Numbered from the stretch's first letter, positions 32,795-42,726 are shown. The stretch is 64,000 nt of DNA from DSSB01 sp046346845 (GCA_046346845.1 JAXMHH010000004.1:1-64000); one strand, 5' to 3'. Notes: a model not told the origin generated them from the sequence alone. Numbers and translations: made by a program.

Positions 32795-35700
32795 ATGATT
32801 CCTGGGGATGGCCGGACAAGGCCGTGGGGAAATGTGTTAGGGGTTAGCCAAAAAACTTACGAGATGTCCGAGAAAATCGGAGAGGGAAGCTTCGGCGAGG
32901 TCTATTTGGCGATGGATCCCGCCTTGGGTCGCAAGGTTGCGGTCAAATTCCTGCGCCTGGATTCGAGCAACCCCCACTTCGCCAACGCCGTTGCGCTCTT
33001 CAAGCGCGAATTCGAGCTACTGCGCGAGCTTAAGCACCCGCACCTGGCCGCCGTCCACGACTTCGGCCTCGATCCCCAGCGCAACCAGTATTTTTTCAGC
33101 GCCGAGTATTGCCCTGGCAAGACCCTCTATCAGGCCTTCCAGGGCCGGGAGATAGGTTTCTTAGAAGACGTCCTGGCCCAGGTCCTCTCGGCCCTCGACT
33201 ATATCCACTCCCAAGGCGTGATCCATTCTGACATCAAGCCCGAGAACATCATGATCGAGGAGCGGGAGGGGGCGCCTTTCGCCAAGCTGATGGACTTCGG
33301 GGTGGCGGGGCGGCTGCGTTCCGGCGGTCAGCAGGGGATCGGCGGGACTCCCGCCTATATGGCGCCCGAGCTGTTCGGCTCCAATCCTCGGCTCGATCCG
33401 CGCACCGACCTTTATTCCCTGGGCATGCTCCTCCTCGAACTGGTCGCGGGCAAGACGCCCTTTGAACGGGGCAATGTCAAGGCGGCCACGGATTGGCACC
33501 TGCACGGTAAGATCCCCGAGGCCGCCTGGCAGGCGCGGGAATTTCCCGGGTATCTCCGCGAGCTCATCGAAAAATTGCTCAAGAAAAATCCCTCCGAGCG
33601 TTTCAGCAATGCCAGGGTGGTGCTCAATTTCCTCAACCTCGCCACCAGTGGGCGTTATCAAAATTTGGAGGCCGGGCTCGGCGCCGAGATCTCCCTCGAG
33701 GGGCCGTTGGTCGAGCGGCGCGAGGAGGTTTTGGAAGGGCTCCAGAAGCGCATTCAGTCGGTGTTTGATCCGGAGGCGGCGGCGCCCTCCGGCGTCTGCT
33801 TCCTCTCCGGCGAGCGGGGCATCGGCAAGAGCCGGCTCTTGGAAGAGCTTCGCCAGTTCCTCGCGGTCAAAGAGATCCCTACCTTTTGGCTGCAAGGGGA
33901 CTGGGAGATTCCGGCCTGGCCCCGCCTGGCCGAAGGCTTAGGGCTGCCGGACCTCGCCCACGACAATTTGGACCGCGAGTGGCAGAAGCGGCGCCGGGCC
34001 GACGCACTGCGGGAGGCTGCCAAACAGCGCCCCCTCTGTCTCTTGATCGACGATTACCACAAGATCGACAAGGACATGCAGGACTGCATCCAGAAGCTCG
34101 CCGCCGAGCCCACGTCGGTTCCGCTCTTTATCATAGCGGCGGGCGAGACCGAAGTGGACGGCGCTATCCGCCTGAAACGCCTCTCGGCCAACGGGGTCTT
34201 GCAATATGTCCAAGGCATCCTGGGCAGGGGCGACCGCACGCCAGGGTTGGCGGACCTCCTCTATCGCTATTCCGGAGGCCTGCCCCTGCTGGTGGTCGAG
34301 GGATTGCGTTTCCTGGCGCCTCGATTTCTGCGCGGGGAACGGCTGGAAGGTCTTTCTCTCTCCTCGCAGATCGTCAATCTCTACCAGGACAAAATCGAGT
34401 CCCTCGCGGAGGACGAAAAGAAACTCGTCCGGTTGCTTGCCCTCTTATTCCGTCCCGTCACCGAAGCGGAATTGACCGTCATCCTGGGGGCGACGCCGGC
34501 AGAGCTTGGTGCCCTGGCCAAGCCTGCGGTACGACACGGCCTGATTCTCGAGCGCACCGACGCCGGACTAGACGGAGATTTCTCGGTCACCTACCAGTTG
34601 CACAGCCAGGCCCTCGCCACCAGCCTGATCGAAGGCCTGGAGCCTGAAGTGCGCAAGGCCCTGCATGCCCAGATCGCGCGGGGCCTCGAGGCCGGGGGCC
34701 AAGCCCCCCTGAAGGAACTCGCCTATCACCTGGCCAAGGCGGGGCAGGTCGAGCGCGCGGCCGATTGCTACGAGGAGGCCGCGAAAGGCCTGCAGGCCCA
34801 AGGGCAAGTGTCCAGCGCCGCCCGCAGCTATTCCAAGGCCCTCCAGCTTTTGCCGGAGGGTTCCGCGCGTTGGCAGGAACTCCTCACCGAGCTGGTCCGG
34901 CTCTATATCCTCTCCAGTTCCTACGTCGAGGCGGAGGAGGCCCTGAAGAAATTGGAAAACACCCCGTCCTGGCGCCTCGACCAATTGCGCGGTTGGCTGG
35001 CCTTCAAGCGCCGGGACTTCCCCAACGCGCGTCGCCATTACGAAGCGGCCTTGGGGCAGTTGGGCGAAACGCAGGGCCTCGACCGCATCCTCGTTGAGAA
35101 CGCCATGGCCAACGTCGACTTGCAAGACGGCAAGCCGGGCGAGGCGGCGCTGCGATTTCAAAAGACCTTGGCCTGGGAAGGGGGCCTAAGCCCCGAGGAA
35201 AAGGCAAAGATCAACAACAACAACTTGGGCTTGGCCCTGGTCCTCAAGGGAGACGACCGGGGCGCCATCGAGTTTTACGAACGGCGTTCGCGGGAGCTTG
35301 AAAACCAATTGAAGCCGGAAGAGCGGATCGTCCTATTCAATTCCAAGTCCTACGTCTTCCTCCAGACGAGCCGCTATGAAGAGGCGATCTCCTGCCTCAA
35401 GCAGGCGATGCGCTTGGCGGAGGAAACCGGAGCGATGCATCCCCTTTCCTCCATCATGGGGAACCTGATCACCGCCCTGATCAAGGAGAGCCGCTACGCG
35501 GAGAGCCTGCCGCTGTTGCAGAAGATCGTCGCCTTTCAGGAGCGGCTCGGCAATTCCCGCGATGTCGCCTACAACCTGATGCGGCAGGGCAGCGTCTACC
35601 TGACGCTCGGGATCGGAGAAAAGGCGAAGCACTGCCTCCAAGAGGGAAGGAAGTTCTCGGGGCATTCCGATAAAAATCTGGAGCTCTGGTACCTGCTGGT

Positions 35701-36277
35701 CGAGGGCTACTGGGAGCGCGAGCACGGCAGCCTGGACGCCGCCATGGAGATCTTTCGCAAGCTGGAGGCCGGCGCGCGGGAGATCGGCGCGGAGGAAATC
35801 GCCTATTGGGGCGTGTATTCGCAGGCCGACCTGGCCTTCGAGCAGGGCAAGCTCGAGGAGTCCCGGAGGCTGTTGGCCACCATTCCCTTCTCCACCCAAG
35901 ACAAGGAGTTTCTCGCCAGGCTGCACCTGCTGGAGGCCAAGCTTTCCGCCTCCGAAAAGGGCAAGGACCCCGAAAAGCTGTTCGCGGCCGTCGAGAGCGA
36001 ATGCCAACAGGGGCATTTTCGGGAAATCCTCTGGGAGCTCTACCACGACTGGGCCCTCACCCGTGAGAAACGCGCCGGGCACAAGGCGGCCCTGCCGCTT
36101 TACGAGCAGGGCGTCCACATCGTCGAGGCCATCGTCGGCTCGCTTCCCGAGGAATACCGGGACCGCTACATGAACCAGCGCCTGCGCAAGAAGCTCTTCG
36201 ACGACTGGAAACAGCCGGAACAAGTCCCGCTCAAGCGCATGGCCTCGCGCCTGAAAGAATTCCTGCGCCTCTCGTAG
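32795..36277 (+). CDS. Ser/Thr protein kinase with AAA ATPase and TPR domains
   Basis: About 1160 residues. The kinase domain shows the glycine loop IGEGSFGEVY, VAVKFLR Lys, catalytic HSDIKPEN (His144, Ser145, Asp146), DFG at 167 and GGTPAYMAPE, so it keeps catalysis but is not an RD kinase. It is followed by a P-loop ATPase domain (GERGIGKS with Lys near 344, Walker B LLIDDYH) and then TPR-like helical repeats to the end. This is the plan of large Myxococcus-type kinases (PknB-AAA-TPR), which work as signal integrators in the cytoplasm. Start: ATG 32795 is used; a later GTG at 32834 is possible because homology starts at about residue 20. It converges with the phosphatase gene, stops 11 bases apart. 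Confidence 0.88.
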   Translation: MIPGDGRTRPWGNVLGVSQKTYEMSEKIGEGSFGEVYLAMDPALGRKVAVKFLRLDSSNPHFANAVALFKREFELLRELKHPHLAAVHDFGLDPQRNQYFFSAEYCPGKTLYQAFQGREIGFLEDVLAQVLSALDYIHSQGVIHSDIKPENIMIEEREGAPFAKLMDFGVAGRLRSGGQQGIGGTPAYMAPELFGSNPRLDPRTDLYSLGMLLLELVAGKTPFERGNVKAATDWHLHGKIPEAAWQAREFPGYLRELIEKLLKKNPSERFSNARVVLNFLNLATSGRYQNLEAGLGAEISLEGPLVERREEVLEGLQKRIQSVFDPEAAAPSGVCFLSGERGIGKSRLLEELRQFLAVKEIPTFWLQGDWEIPAWPRLAEGLGLPDLAHDNLDREWQKRRRADALREAAKQRPLCLLIDDYHKIDKDMQDCIQKLAAEPTSVPLFIIAAGETEVDGAIRLKRLSANGVLQYVQGILGRGDRTPGLADLLYRYSGGLPLLVVEGLRFLAPRFLRGERLEGLSLSSQIVNLYQDKIESLAEDEKKLVRLLALLFRPVTEAELTVILGATPAELGALAKPAVRHGLILERTDAGLDGDFSVTYQLHSQALATSLIEGLEPEVRKALHAQIARGLEAGGQAPLKELAYHLAKAGQVERAADCYEEAAKGLQAQGQVSSAARSYSKALQLLPEGSARWQELLTELVRLYILSSSYVEAEEALKKLENTPSWRLDQLRGWLAFKRRDFPNARRHYEAALGQLGETQGLDRILVENAMANVDLQDGKPGEAALRFQKTLAWEGGLSPEEKAKINNNNLGLALVLKGDDRGAIEFYERRSRELENQLKPEERIVLFNSKSYVFLQTSRYEEAISCLKQAMRLAEETGAMHPLSSIMGNLITALIKESRYAESLPLLQKIVAFQERLGNSRDVAYNLMRQGSVYLTLGIGEKAKHCLQEGRKFSGHSDKNLELWYLLVEGYWEREHGSLDAAMEIFRKLEAGAREIGAEEIAYWGVYSQADLAFEQGKLEESRRLLATIPFSTQDKEFLARLHLLEAKLSASEKGKDPEKLFAAVESECQQGHFREILWELYHDWALTREKRAGHKAALPLYEQGVHIVEAIVGSLPEEYRDRYMNQRLRKKLFDDWKQPEQVPLKRMASRLKEFLRLS

Positions 36278-36288
36278 GCCATCCTCAC

Positions 36289-38883
36289 TTACAGCGATTT
36301 TAGTTTGAGCAGGGTCAAGTCATCCGGGAAGGGCCCTTCCCCGTGGGCCAGTGTCAGGGACCGGAACACCGATTCCTTCCATTCCCCATTCGCGGGCGCG
36401 GAGGCCAGCAAGGGCTGCAGGCGCTTCAGCCCGAAGGGATTTCCGCCGAAGGGGAATTCGTAGCATCCGTCGGTGAAGAAAAAGACCGATTCGCCTTGGG
36501 CCAGCTGGAATTCCGCGGCATGGTAGGCCTCGGGCGGAGGCGGCGGCTCGGCGGAGAGGGCGGGGCTGGGCCGGATCTTCAGGCTGTGCGGGCCGTCCGC
36601 CGCGGTGATGTGGAGGGGGGAGGGCGCGTTGCCGCGGATCACCTCCAGGGTTCGCTTGGTCCGGTGGTAGCGGGCGAATTGCAGGGCGACGTCGTATTTC
36701 AATTGCCTCGCGGCATAGCGCCGCTGGGCCTCCCGGACCACCTCCACCAGGGGCATTTCGGCCGCCCCGTCCTCCACCAGCGAGGAAAAAATCTCCTTGA
36801 TGAGATAAGTGACCTGGGCCGAGGCGGTGCCGTGGCTGGTGACGTCGGCGATGTAGAAATACAGCCAATCCCCCTTCGGCAGGATGTCGCAGAAATCTCC
36901 GGACAGTTCCTCCGAGGGTCGGTAGAAGAAGTCCAGCTCGCAGCCCTCGAAGCGCTGCGGCGCCGGCGGCAGCAGGGCGAACTGGATGGCGCGCGCCGCC
37001 TGCAGTTCCCGCTCCAGCTTCACCTGCTGCTGGCGAAGCGCGATGAGGTTTTTCACGCGGGCCAAGAGCTCGGTCTCGGAAAAGGGCTTGGTCAGATAGT
37101 CGTCCGCACCGCCCTCCAATCCCTCCAGCTTGGAGGAGGCCATGGAGCGCGCGGTCAGCAGGACGAAGGGGATGGGACGCAGGGCCGGGTCTTCGCGCAC
37201 CTTGCGGCAGAAGTCGATTCCGCTCATCACCGGCATCATCAGGTCGGAGAGGATCAGGTCGGGGTGGTGTTTTTTCGCCAGCTCCAGGCCCTCCTTGCCG
37301 TTTGCGCCCACATAGACATTGTAGGCATCCATCAGCAGGTCCCTTAGGAAATACCTCAGCTCGGGATTGTCCTCGGCGCAGATGATGGTGGCCTGCTCGG
37401 GGTCGCGCCCCTGCTCGGCCTCGAGGTTCAGCGCCGCACAGTCCGAGGGCGTATCGGACTCCTGGGATGCGGCCGCCGCGGGCATCGGCGCCGCCCCGGA
37501 TTCTTCCTCGTCGAATTCGACGATCGACTTGGGAGAGAGATGGGACTTCCCCACCGGGAGCACTACTTCGAAGGTCGTACCTTCACCGTAGCGGCTCTTT
37601 ACCGTGACGTCGCCACCGTGCAGCTTGGCGAACTCCTTGACCAGGGCAAGCCCCAGGCCGGTGCCCGCGAATTCGCGGGTGGTGCTGCCGTCGGCCTGGC
37701 GGAAGCGCTCGAAGACGTGAGGTAGCTCCGATTCCTTGATGCCGATCCCCGTGTCGGAGACCCGCGTGACCAGCCGGTCCCCCTGCACCTCGGTCGCCAC
37801 CTCGATATAGCCCTGCTTGGTGAATTTCAGGGAGTTGGAGAGCAGGTTGAGCAGGATTTTGTCGAATTTCTCGCGGTCGATGTAGATCTCCATCCCGGGA
37901 ACCAGGGAGTCGAAGGAGGACTTGAGCTGGATCTTCCGGGCCTCGGCCGTGGGGCGGAAGCTTTCCAGGCGGTCCTGGACGAAGCGGTTGAAATCCGGGA
38001 TGCGCGCCGCCTTCAGCTCGATCGCTCCGGCTTCCAGCTTGGAGACGTCGAGGATCTGGTTGATCAAGGCCAAGAGGCGCTGCTGGTTTCGGGTCATGAC
38101 CCCCAGTTGGTTTCGCAGCTCCTCGCCGACTTCGCCGTAACGGCCCCGCAGCGCGGCCTCGAGCGGGCCCAGGGTGAGGGTGATCGGCGTGCGGAACTCG
38201 TGCGAGACGTTGGCGAAGAAGTCCGTCTTCAGCCGGGTGAGCTCGGCCATCTCTTCCTTGGCCTTGCGGTGCTGGATGGAGCGTTCATAGACCTTGCTGA
38301 GGCTTTGCGAAAGGATCTCGGTCAGCTGGATCAGCATGAGTCCCGTGAAGGCGATCAGCCCGGTACGGAGGAAGAGCTCGTAGGGATGGGGTTGCGGAGA
38401 CACCAAGAGTGAAGTCAGGACGAGGTTGCCAAGGTAATACGCCAGGATTAGGCGTCCCCACCAGGGATTGGAAGTCTGCAGGCCCCAGGCGATCGCGCCG
38501 CTGAAGCTCAGGATCGCGAAGCCGGGCCACCACAGGGCCAAGATTCCGTCCGTGCCCAAGTAGGCGAGGGGACAGAGGATGCCGCCCAGGATCGTTTGCA
38601 CGACCAAGGCCCGGAAGGGCGATTGCGAATAGAGCGCCCAGGCGTAGAGGCCGGCGTTGACGGCGACGAAGCCCGCCACGATGCCGACGCTGCGCCAACT
38701 CGTCTCGCCACGGAAGGCGAAGACTAGGGCGAGGGCAAGCAGCAGGATGCAGCCGCCTCCGAAGAAAAAGGTGATGTAGCGGAGGATCTCCTGGTTGACG
38801 GTGGTGCTGCGTGCCTGTCCGCCTCCCGTCAAGTTCGAGGGGGCGGCCATCCAGACCGTGGCGTTAGCGGCGAGTTTTTTCAT
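36289..38883 (-). CDS. Membrane hybrid histidine kinase-receiver-PP2C phosphatase
   Basis: 864 residues. The N-terminal 190 residues hold about six membrane helices. Then come a HisKA dimerisation domain (SHEFRTP with His228), a HATPase (NLLSNSLKFT, DTGIGI, GTGLGLAL), a receiver domain (phospho-acceptor Asp547 in LILSDLMMP, TKPF Lys) and a SpoIIE/RsbU-type PP2C phosphatase (SGDFCDI, FYIADVTSHGTAS, FFTDGCYE). One chain therefore senses at the membrane, phosphorylates itself, and could control dephosphorylation of a STAS protein such as the one at 32204. No ribosome-binding site is evident; ATG 38883 is chosen because the chain then begins with a short basic segment. An earlier TTG at 38928 is possible. 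Confidence 0.85.
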   Translation of the reverse strand: MKKLAANATVWMAAPSNLTGGGQARSTTVNQEILRYITFFFGGGCILLLALALVFAFRGETSWRSVGIVAGFVAVNAGLYAWALYSQSPFRALVVQTILGGILCPLAYLGTDGILALWWPGFAILSFSGAIAWGLQTSNPWWGRLILAYYLGNLVLTSLLVSPQPHPYELFLRTGLIAFTGLMLIQLTEILSQSLSKVYERSIQHRKAKEEMAELTRLKTDFFANVSHEFRTPITLTLGPLEAALRGRYGEVGEELRNQLGVMTRNQQRLLALINQILDVSKLEAGAIELKAARIPDFNRFVQDRLESFRPTAEARKIQLKSSFDSLVPGMEIYIDREKFDKILLNLLSNSLKFTKQGYIEVATEVQGDRLVTRVSDTGIGIKESELPHVFERFRQADGSTTREFAGTGLGLALVKEFAKLHGGDVTVKSRYGEGTTFEVVLPVGKSHLSPKSIVEFDEEESGAAPMPAAAASQESDTPSDCAALNLEAEQGRDPEQATIICAEDNPELRYFLRDLLMDAYNVYVGANGKEGLELAKKHHPDLILSDLMMPVMSGIDFCRKVREDPALRPIPFVLLTARSMASSKLEGLEGGADDYLTKPFSETELLARVKNLIALRQQQVKLERELQAARAIQFALLPPAPQRFEGCELDFFYRPSEELSGDFCDILPKGDWLYFYIADVTSHGTASAQVTYLIKEIFSSLVEDGAAEMPLVEVVREAQRRYAARQLKYDVALQFARYHRTKRTLEVIRGNAPSPLHITAADGPHSLKIRPSPALSAEPPPPPEAYHAAEFQLAQGESVFFFTDGCYEFPFGGNPFGLKRLQPLLASAPANGEWKESVFRSLTLAHGEGPFPDDLTLLKLKSL

Positions 38884-39210
38884 AATTTTTTGTGTGGAAA
38901 ATTTTATCGAAAGGCGGGGAATTCCCAAAGCTATTTACGAAGGGTTGGGAATATTTCCCGAGAATCGGCATCTTTCCCGCATTTATTCACGAGCAAGGCT
39001 CCGCATCGGATCGTCAGAAATTTTTTCTCCAAAACAAAAAAAACCTCTAGGCGACCTCCGCGGAGGCGGTTAGAATTTGTACAATCTTGAAATGAAAACA
39101 GGTGGGGTTAATCTACTCTAGCTTCTCCTCATTCCTCGGGTGGGAAAGGGGTCCCAAAATTAGGGGAGCTGTGGGGATTCGGGGTGATCCTTCACTACAA
39201 AGGAGGGTAT
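38884..39210. other. AT-rich intergenic region with a short perfect palindrome
   Basis: These 327 bases separate the phosphatase gene from the divergent Cys-rich protein gene and should carry both promoters. They are markedly A/T-rich, with a run of A at 39031-39043. The palindrome CCTCCGCGGAGG lies at 39055-39066 and is a candidate operator. No gene or RNA family is recognised. Confidence 0.45.
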
Positions 39211-39984
39211 ATGAGGAACTTTCTCTTAAGTTCATGTGTGGCTTTGTGTCTTGTCGGATTTGCCTCCAGTGCCGGGGCGATTGATTTGTCGCGTTTGGCT
39301 CGTCAAAACACCATTACCAATGCGGAATGTTTCGCGAAGTGCCTGCGGGCGGAGCAGCAGGACCAGTGTCGGATCGGAGACGCGGTCATCTGCAAAAGCC
39401 AATGCCAAGAGATGCCGAGCGTTCCCGTATATTATAACGGCGCTCTGGTACCGGCCCAATACGAGATTGGGAGAAATCAAAATATCGTCCGCCTGATTCA
39501 ACCCAGCGAAGTGGCTTGCCAAATGTGCGAGGATGATAATGCGGGTTCATTTACGAATCAGACCAATGACGTCGCTTGCGCGGTTTCGGTACCCGACACT
39601 GGCAGCAATATCTGCTCCGCAGTCTTAGGCCTGGCAGCCTCTTCGGCGATTGTGCAGCCAGTTAATTTGAGTCGGTACCGCGAATTCAATACCCTTCCGT
39701 TCAATGAGTTCTTGCTACCCTGTCGGGACACCCAGTTTACTCCTCCGGGAGGACAGAGCACCTTTTATGCCTCCTATCCCAAGTGTCAATCCAGCTCGGA
39801 CGTGAACCTGGGCCCCCTCTTTGGTGGCAATGGCCTAGGCTGCTACGAGACCAGGCCGACGCTGTGGACTACGCAAGGCTGCCCAGTGGCCGCCGGTTGC
39901 TGCTCCAATAACGACATGGGCTGCTACAAGGCGGACAATACGGATCCGAAGGATAATTTCATCACGGGCGATGGAAAATACTAA
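39211..39984 (+). CDS. Secreted Cys-rich protein, unknown
   Basis: 257 residues with a signal peptide (MRNFLL, hydrophobic core, site near SAGA) and AGGAGG 4 bases before ATG 39211. I count many Cys residues in the mature part, including CxxxC and a C-terminal GCCSNNDMGCYK segment, consistent with an extracytoplasmic, disulfide-bonded protein. No domain family is recognised. It is followed by a terminator, so it appears to be a single-gene unit next to two other Cys-rich export genes. Confidence 0.75.
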   Translation: MRNFLLSSCVALCLVGFASSAGAIDLSRLARQNTITNAECFAKCLRAEQQDQCRIGDAVICKSQCQEMPSVPVYYNGALVPAQYEIGRNQNIVRLIQPSEVACQMCEDDNAGSFTNQTNDVACAVSVPDTGSNICSAVLGLAASSAIVQPVNLSRYREFNTLPFNEFLLPCRDTQFTPPGGQSTFYASYPKCQSSSDVNLGPLFGGNGLGCYETRPTLWTTQGCPVAAGCCSNNDMGCYKADNTDPKDNFITGDGKY

Positions 39985-40036
39985 GCCTTGTCTTTTACTT
40001 AACGGATTCGAAATTGGATCTATCGGGTAATTAAGG

Positions 40037-40061
40037 GGGAGGCTTTGCCTCCCTCTTTTTT
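40037..40061 (+). terminator. Rho-independent terminator
   Basis: GGGAGGC (40037-40043) pairs with GCCTCCC (40047-40053) around a TTT loop, followed by TCTTTTTT. It ends the transcript of the secreted Cys-rich protein gene. Confidence 0.85.
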
Positions 40062-40161
40062 CCCTTTAGAAAAAAATAAGAAAAGCATTTGCGGACTGAG
40101 GAATTTGAAATTAGAATTGAGGTATTCAGCGTGAGAGAAGAGGGATTAAGAGGGTAAGTGG

Positions 40162-41496
40162 ATGAAGCGGTTTCTGCCAATCGCAGCCGTTTTTCTAGTG
40201 TTAGCGGCTTGTTCCAACAGTCAACCAAGCGAAGCCGAATTATTAGCCCAAGCGAAGGTCCAGGGCGCCAACTACCTGCAACAAGATAGCCTGCAGACGG
40301 CAACCGTCACCGCGACTGCGGCCCTCGCCGTCCAAGGGATGGCGCAGCCCAGCGACGTCAAGCTCGGCACCAAGAGTTTCAAGAACCTCAATGTCTCCGA
40401 TCTCAACTGCGGCACGGGTCTGAGCAGCACCTTCGACACCGTGTTTGAGGGGGCCTTCACCTTGGCGGGGGACTGCGAAGCCGCCGGTTCGGATGCCTGC
40501 TTCTCCCAATTCACCGGCCAGGCCCAATACAGTTCGCTCCTGATCGGTCCGGGAAGGCTCCTCCAGGGCACGGCGCAAGTAGGGCAGGATGTCCAGTTTT
40601 CCGAGTGCGCCTTGGATCTGGCCAGGGCGAAAATTTCCCTCAAATTGAACGGACCCGTCCAAGTGGGCGAGCTGCAGATCTTCCAGGTCAACGCCAACGC
40701 CTCGGCCTCCGTGGATCCGGTGACCGGGGAAGTAGGCACTAAAATAACCTCGCTCAGCGCCTTCGGGCGCTATCGAGGTTTGAATTGTCTCAGCAACCTC
40801 AATGCCTCGGTCTGCTTTCAGGATGCGGACAACGACCTGGTGGACGACGATTCCGACAATTGTCCGGGACTCACCAATCCGACCCAGACGGACACCGACG
40901 GCGACAAGGTGGGTGACGCTTGCGACAATTGCCCCGTCACCGCCAACGCCGATCAGGCGGACGGCGATCAAGACGGAGTCGGCGACGTCTGCACGAAGAT
41001 TTGCGGCGCGGGGATTCCCGTTTGCGACACCTCGGCGGATTGCCCCGACGAGCTCCTCTGCCTCAACGGCTGTTGCCGGGGCGAGTGTCCGCCGGTCGGC
41101 ACGGAAGAATCGCCCTTCCTCTCCTTGACCTGCCATGGTGCCGAGTCGCTGAACGCGTCCAAGGGGTATTCGGGCGGCTGCGAGACCTTCGGACATGTCT
41201 GCGGGGACAATGGCTGTTGCCAATTCCCTGGACCCCCCGATCCGCCCCTGGAGTTCTGCGATGCCGATTGTCCGGGCGATTCCGCCTTCTGCGCGCAGAT
41301 CTTCACCGGAAATCTCTGTCTCTATTACCTGCCGGGCCCGGATACCTGCCCCGAGATCGTGCCGGGCGCGGGCATCGGTTTCGGCTGCAAGGATTTCGGA
41401 CAGAGGGCCTGTAATGACGTCATTGCGGCCTTGAACGGCACCGGAGCCTTGTCCTTGAACGTCATCTGCCAAAGCGGTTGTTGCGTGGAGCCTTGA
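40162..41496 (+). CDS. Lipoprotein with thrombospondin type 3 repeats and Cys-rich tail
   Basis: 444 residues: lipobox LAAC, then a mainly beta N-terminal domain of about 200 residues. In the middle are Ca2+-binding thrombospondin type 3 repeats, seen as DADNDLVDDDSDNCP and DTDGDKVGDACDNCP with regular Asp spacing. The C-terminal third is very Cys-rich with paired Cys (CLNGCC, NGCCQF, SGCC), spaced like small disulfide modules found in myxobacterial-type surface proteins. It should be anchored in the outer membrane and face out. A second lipoprotein gene follows after 3 bases, so the two form an operon. Target or ligand unknown. Confidence 0.82.
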   Translation: MKRFLPIAAVFLVLAACSNSQPSEAELLAQAKVQGANYLQQDSLQTATVTATAALAVQGMAQPSDVKLGTKSFKNLNVSDLNCGTGLSSTFDTVFEGAFTLAGDCEAAGSDACFSQFTGQAQYSSLLIGPGRLLQGTAQVGQDVQFSECALDLARAKISLKLNGPVQVGELQIFQVNANASASVDPVTGEVGTKITSLSAFGRYRGLNCLSNLNASVCFQDADNDLVDDDSDNCPGLTNPTQTDTDGDKVGDACDNCPVTANADQADGDQDGVGDVCTKICGAGIPVCDTSADCPDELLCLNGCCRGECPPVGTEESPFLSLTCHGAESLNASKGYSGGCETFGHVCGDNGCCQFPGPPDPPLEFCDADCPGDSAFCAQIFTGNLCLYYLPGPDTCPEIVPGAGIGFGCKDFGQRACNDVIAALNGTGALSLNVICQSGCCVEP

Positions 41497-41499
41497 TCC

Positions 41500-42726
41500 G
41501 TGAGCGAATTTCTGAAGAAAAAGCTGTCCGCCCTGTTTCGCCTGGCCATGGTCGCGGCGGTCATCGGCTGCGCGGGGATCAACAACGCGACCGCACCCGC
41601 CCCCTTGGCGGAAATACCGGCCTCGCTCAGCCTGCCTCAGGACGTCAAGGTCGACACCCCGGAGGTCGGAGCGGCCGTGGGCGGCGCGAGCCTCGGATTG
41701 AAGTTCTTCCAGACGATCAAGAACCAGGTTCAAGATATCGGCGGCGAGTTCTTCCAGGCGATCACCTTCGGCTTCACCACCAACGAGCTCACCAATGCCG
41801 CGGTCAGTGCCATCCTCTCCGAGTTGTCGCGGCTGCAGATCCCGCTCAATCCGGTGACCAGGACCTTTATCGCCAACAACGCCTTCTTGGGCACAACGGT
41901 GAAGATCGATTTCGCCGACTTCGACTTCCCGGGCAAGCCCTCGGCCTGCACCGGTTGTACCTGCCCGACCGGCTGCGATTCGGCCTGTCCGACTTCGGCG
42001 CCGCCCGCATCCCTGCGCCCGGTTTGCTATCGGATCTGGAACGATCCCTTCGGGACCGGCGATTTCGTTCCCCTGATGGCGGGATACATCACCCAGCTGC
42101 GGATTCCCGACGACCCGGCCACGCCCGAAAACGAGGAAAATCCGGGGTCGGGTTCGTTCCGGGTGAAGTTCGTCCAGTCGGATGGGGTGGGTCAGCCGCC
42201 CAAGATCATCACCAACGCCGGGGCCATTTACGACCATCGCAACCTCAGCAGGCCCCTGGATAAATCGAGCGAGTATTTCCTCTATATCGACGAGCCGACG
42301 GGACCCAAGCCTCCCGATGCGACGGTGAGCCATGTCAAGGTGGAGCAGGTTGCGCTGGGCGATGTCCCCGACGAGAATAGCCTGCTCAAGACGATCCGCG
42401 AGAGCATCAACCAGCCGGTGGCGGCGGATCCTGGGCTCAACTCCACCTTCCAATACATCGCCCGCTACCGCACGGATTTTGATTTCTGGAGCGGCACCTT
42501 CGAAGACTTCCTCAAGTATAATCCGGGATCCGCCTTCGCCGTGCCCCCGGATATCCCGAATTTCACTGCGGCCTGCGCCCAGCTGTCCACGGCCTTCGGG
42601 GTGGATCAGGGCACTTGCATCGACCTCGGGATCGACGTGACTTCGGTTCCCAAATTGGACTTGGTCGCTCCGGATGATCCGCGCGTCGTCTTGCCGGCCG
42701 ACTTCCCGCCGACCCCGACCTTCTAA
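41500..42726 (+). CDS. Lipoprotein, unknown function
   Basis: 408 residues starting with GTG 41500, three bases after the stop of the upstream lipoprotein. The N-terminus has Lys-rich and hydrophobic parts and the lipobox VIGC. A compact Cys cluster (CTGCTCPTGC) lies near residue 150. The remaining sequence is beta-rich without a recognised family and ends in Pro-rich PTPTF. Coupled translation with the TSP3 lipoprotein suggests they act together at the outer membrane. Confidence 0.75.
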   Translation: MSEFLKKKLSALFRLAMVAAVIGCAGINNATAPAPLAEIPASLSLPQDVKVDTPEVGAAVGGASLGLKFFQTIKNQVQDIGGEFFQAITFGFTTNELTNAAVSAILSELSRLQIPLNPVTRTFIANNAFLGTTVKIDFADFDFPGKPSACTGCTCPTGCDSACPTSAPPASLRPVCYRIWNDPFGTGDFVPLMAGYITQLRIPDDPATPENEENPGSGSFRVKFVQSDGVGQPPKIITNAGAIYDHRNLSRPLDKSSEYFLYIDEPTGPKPPDATVSHVKVEQVALGDVPDENSLLKTIRESINQPVAADPGLNSTFQYIARYRTDFDFWSGTFEDFLKYNPGSAFAVPPDIPNFTAACAQLSTAFGVDQGTCIDLGIDVTSVPKLDLVAPDDPRVVLPADFPPTPTF

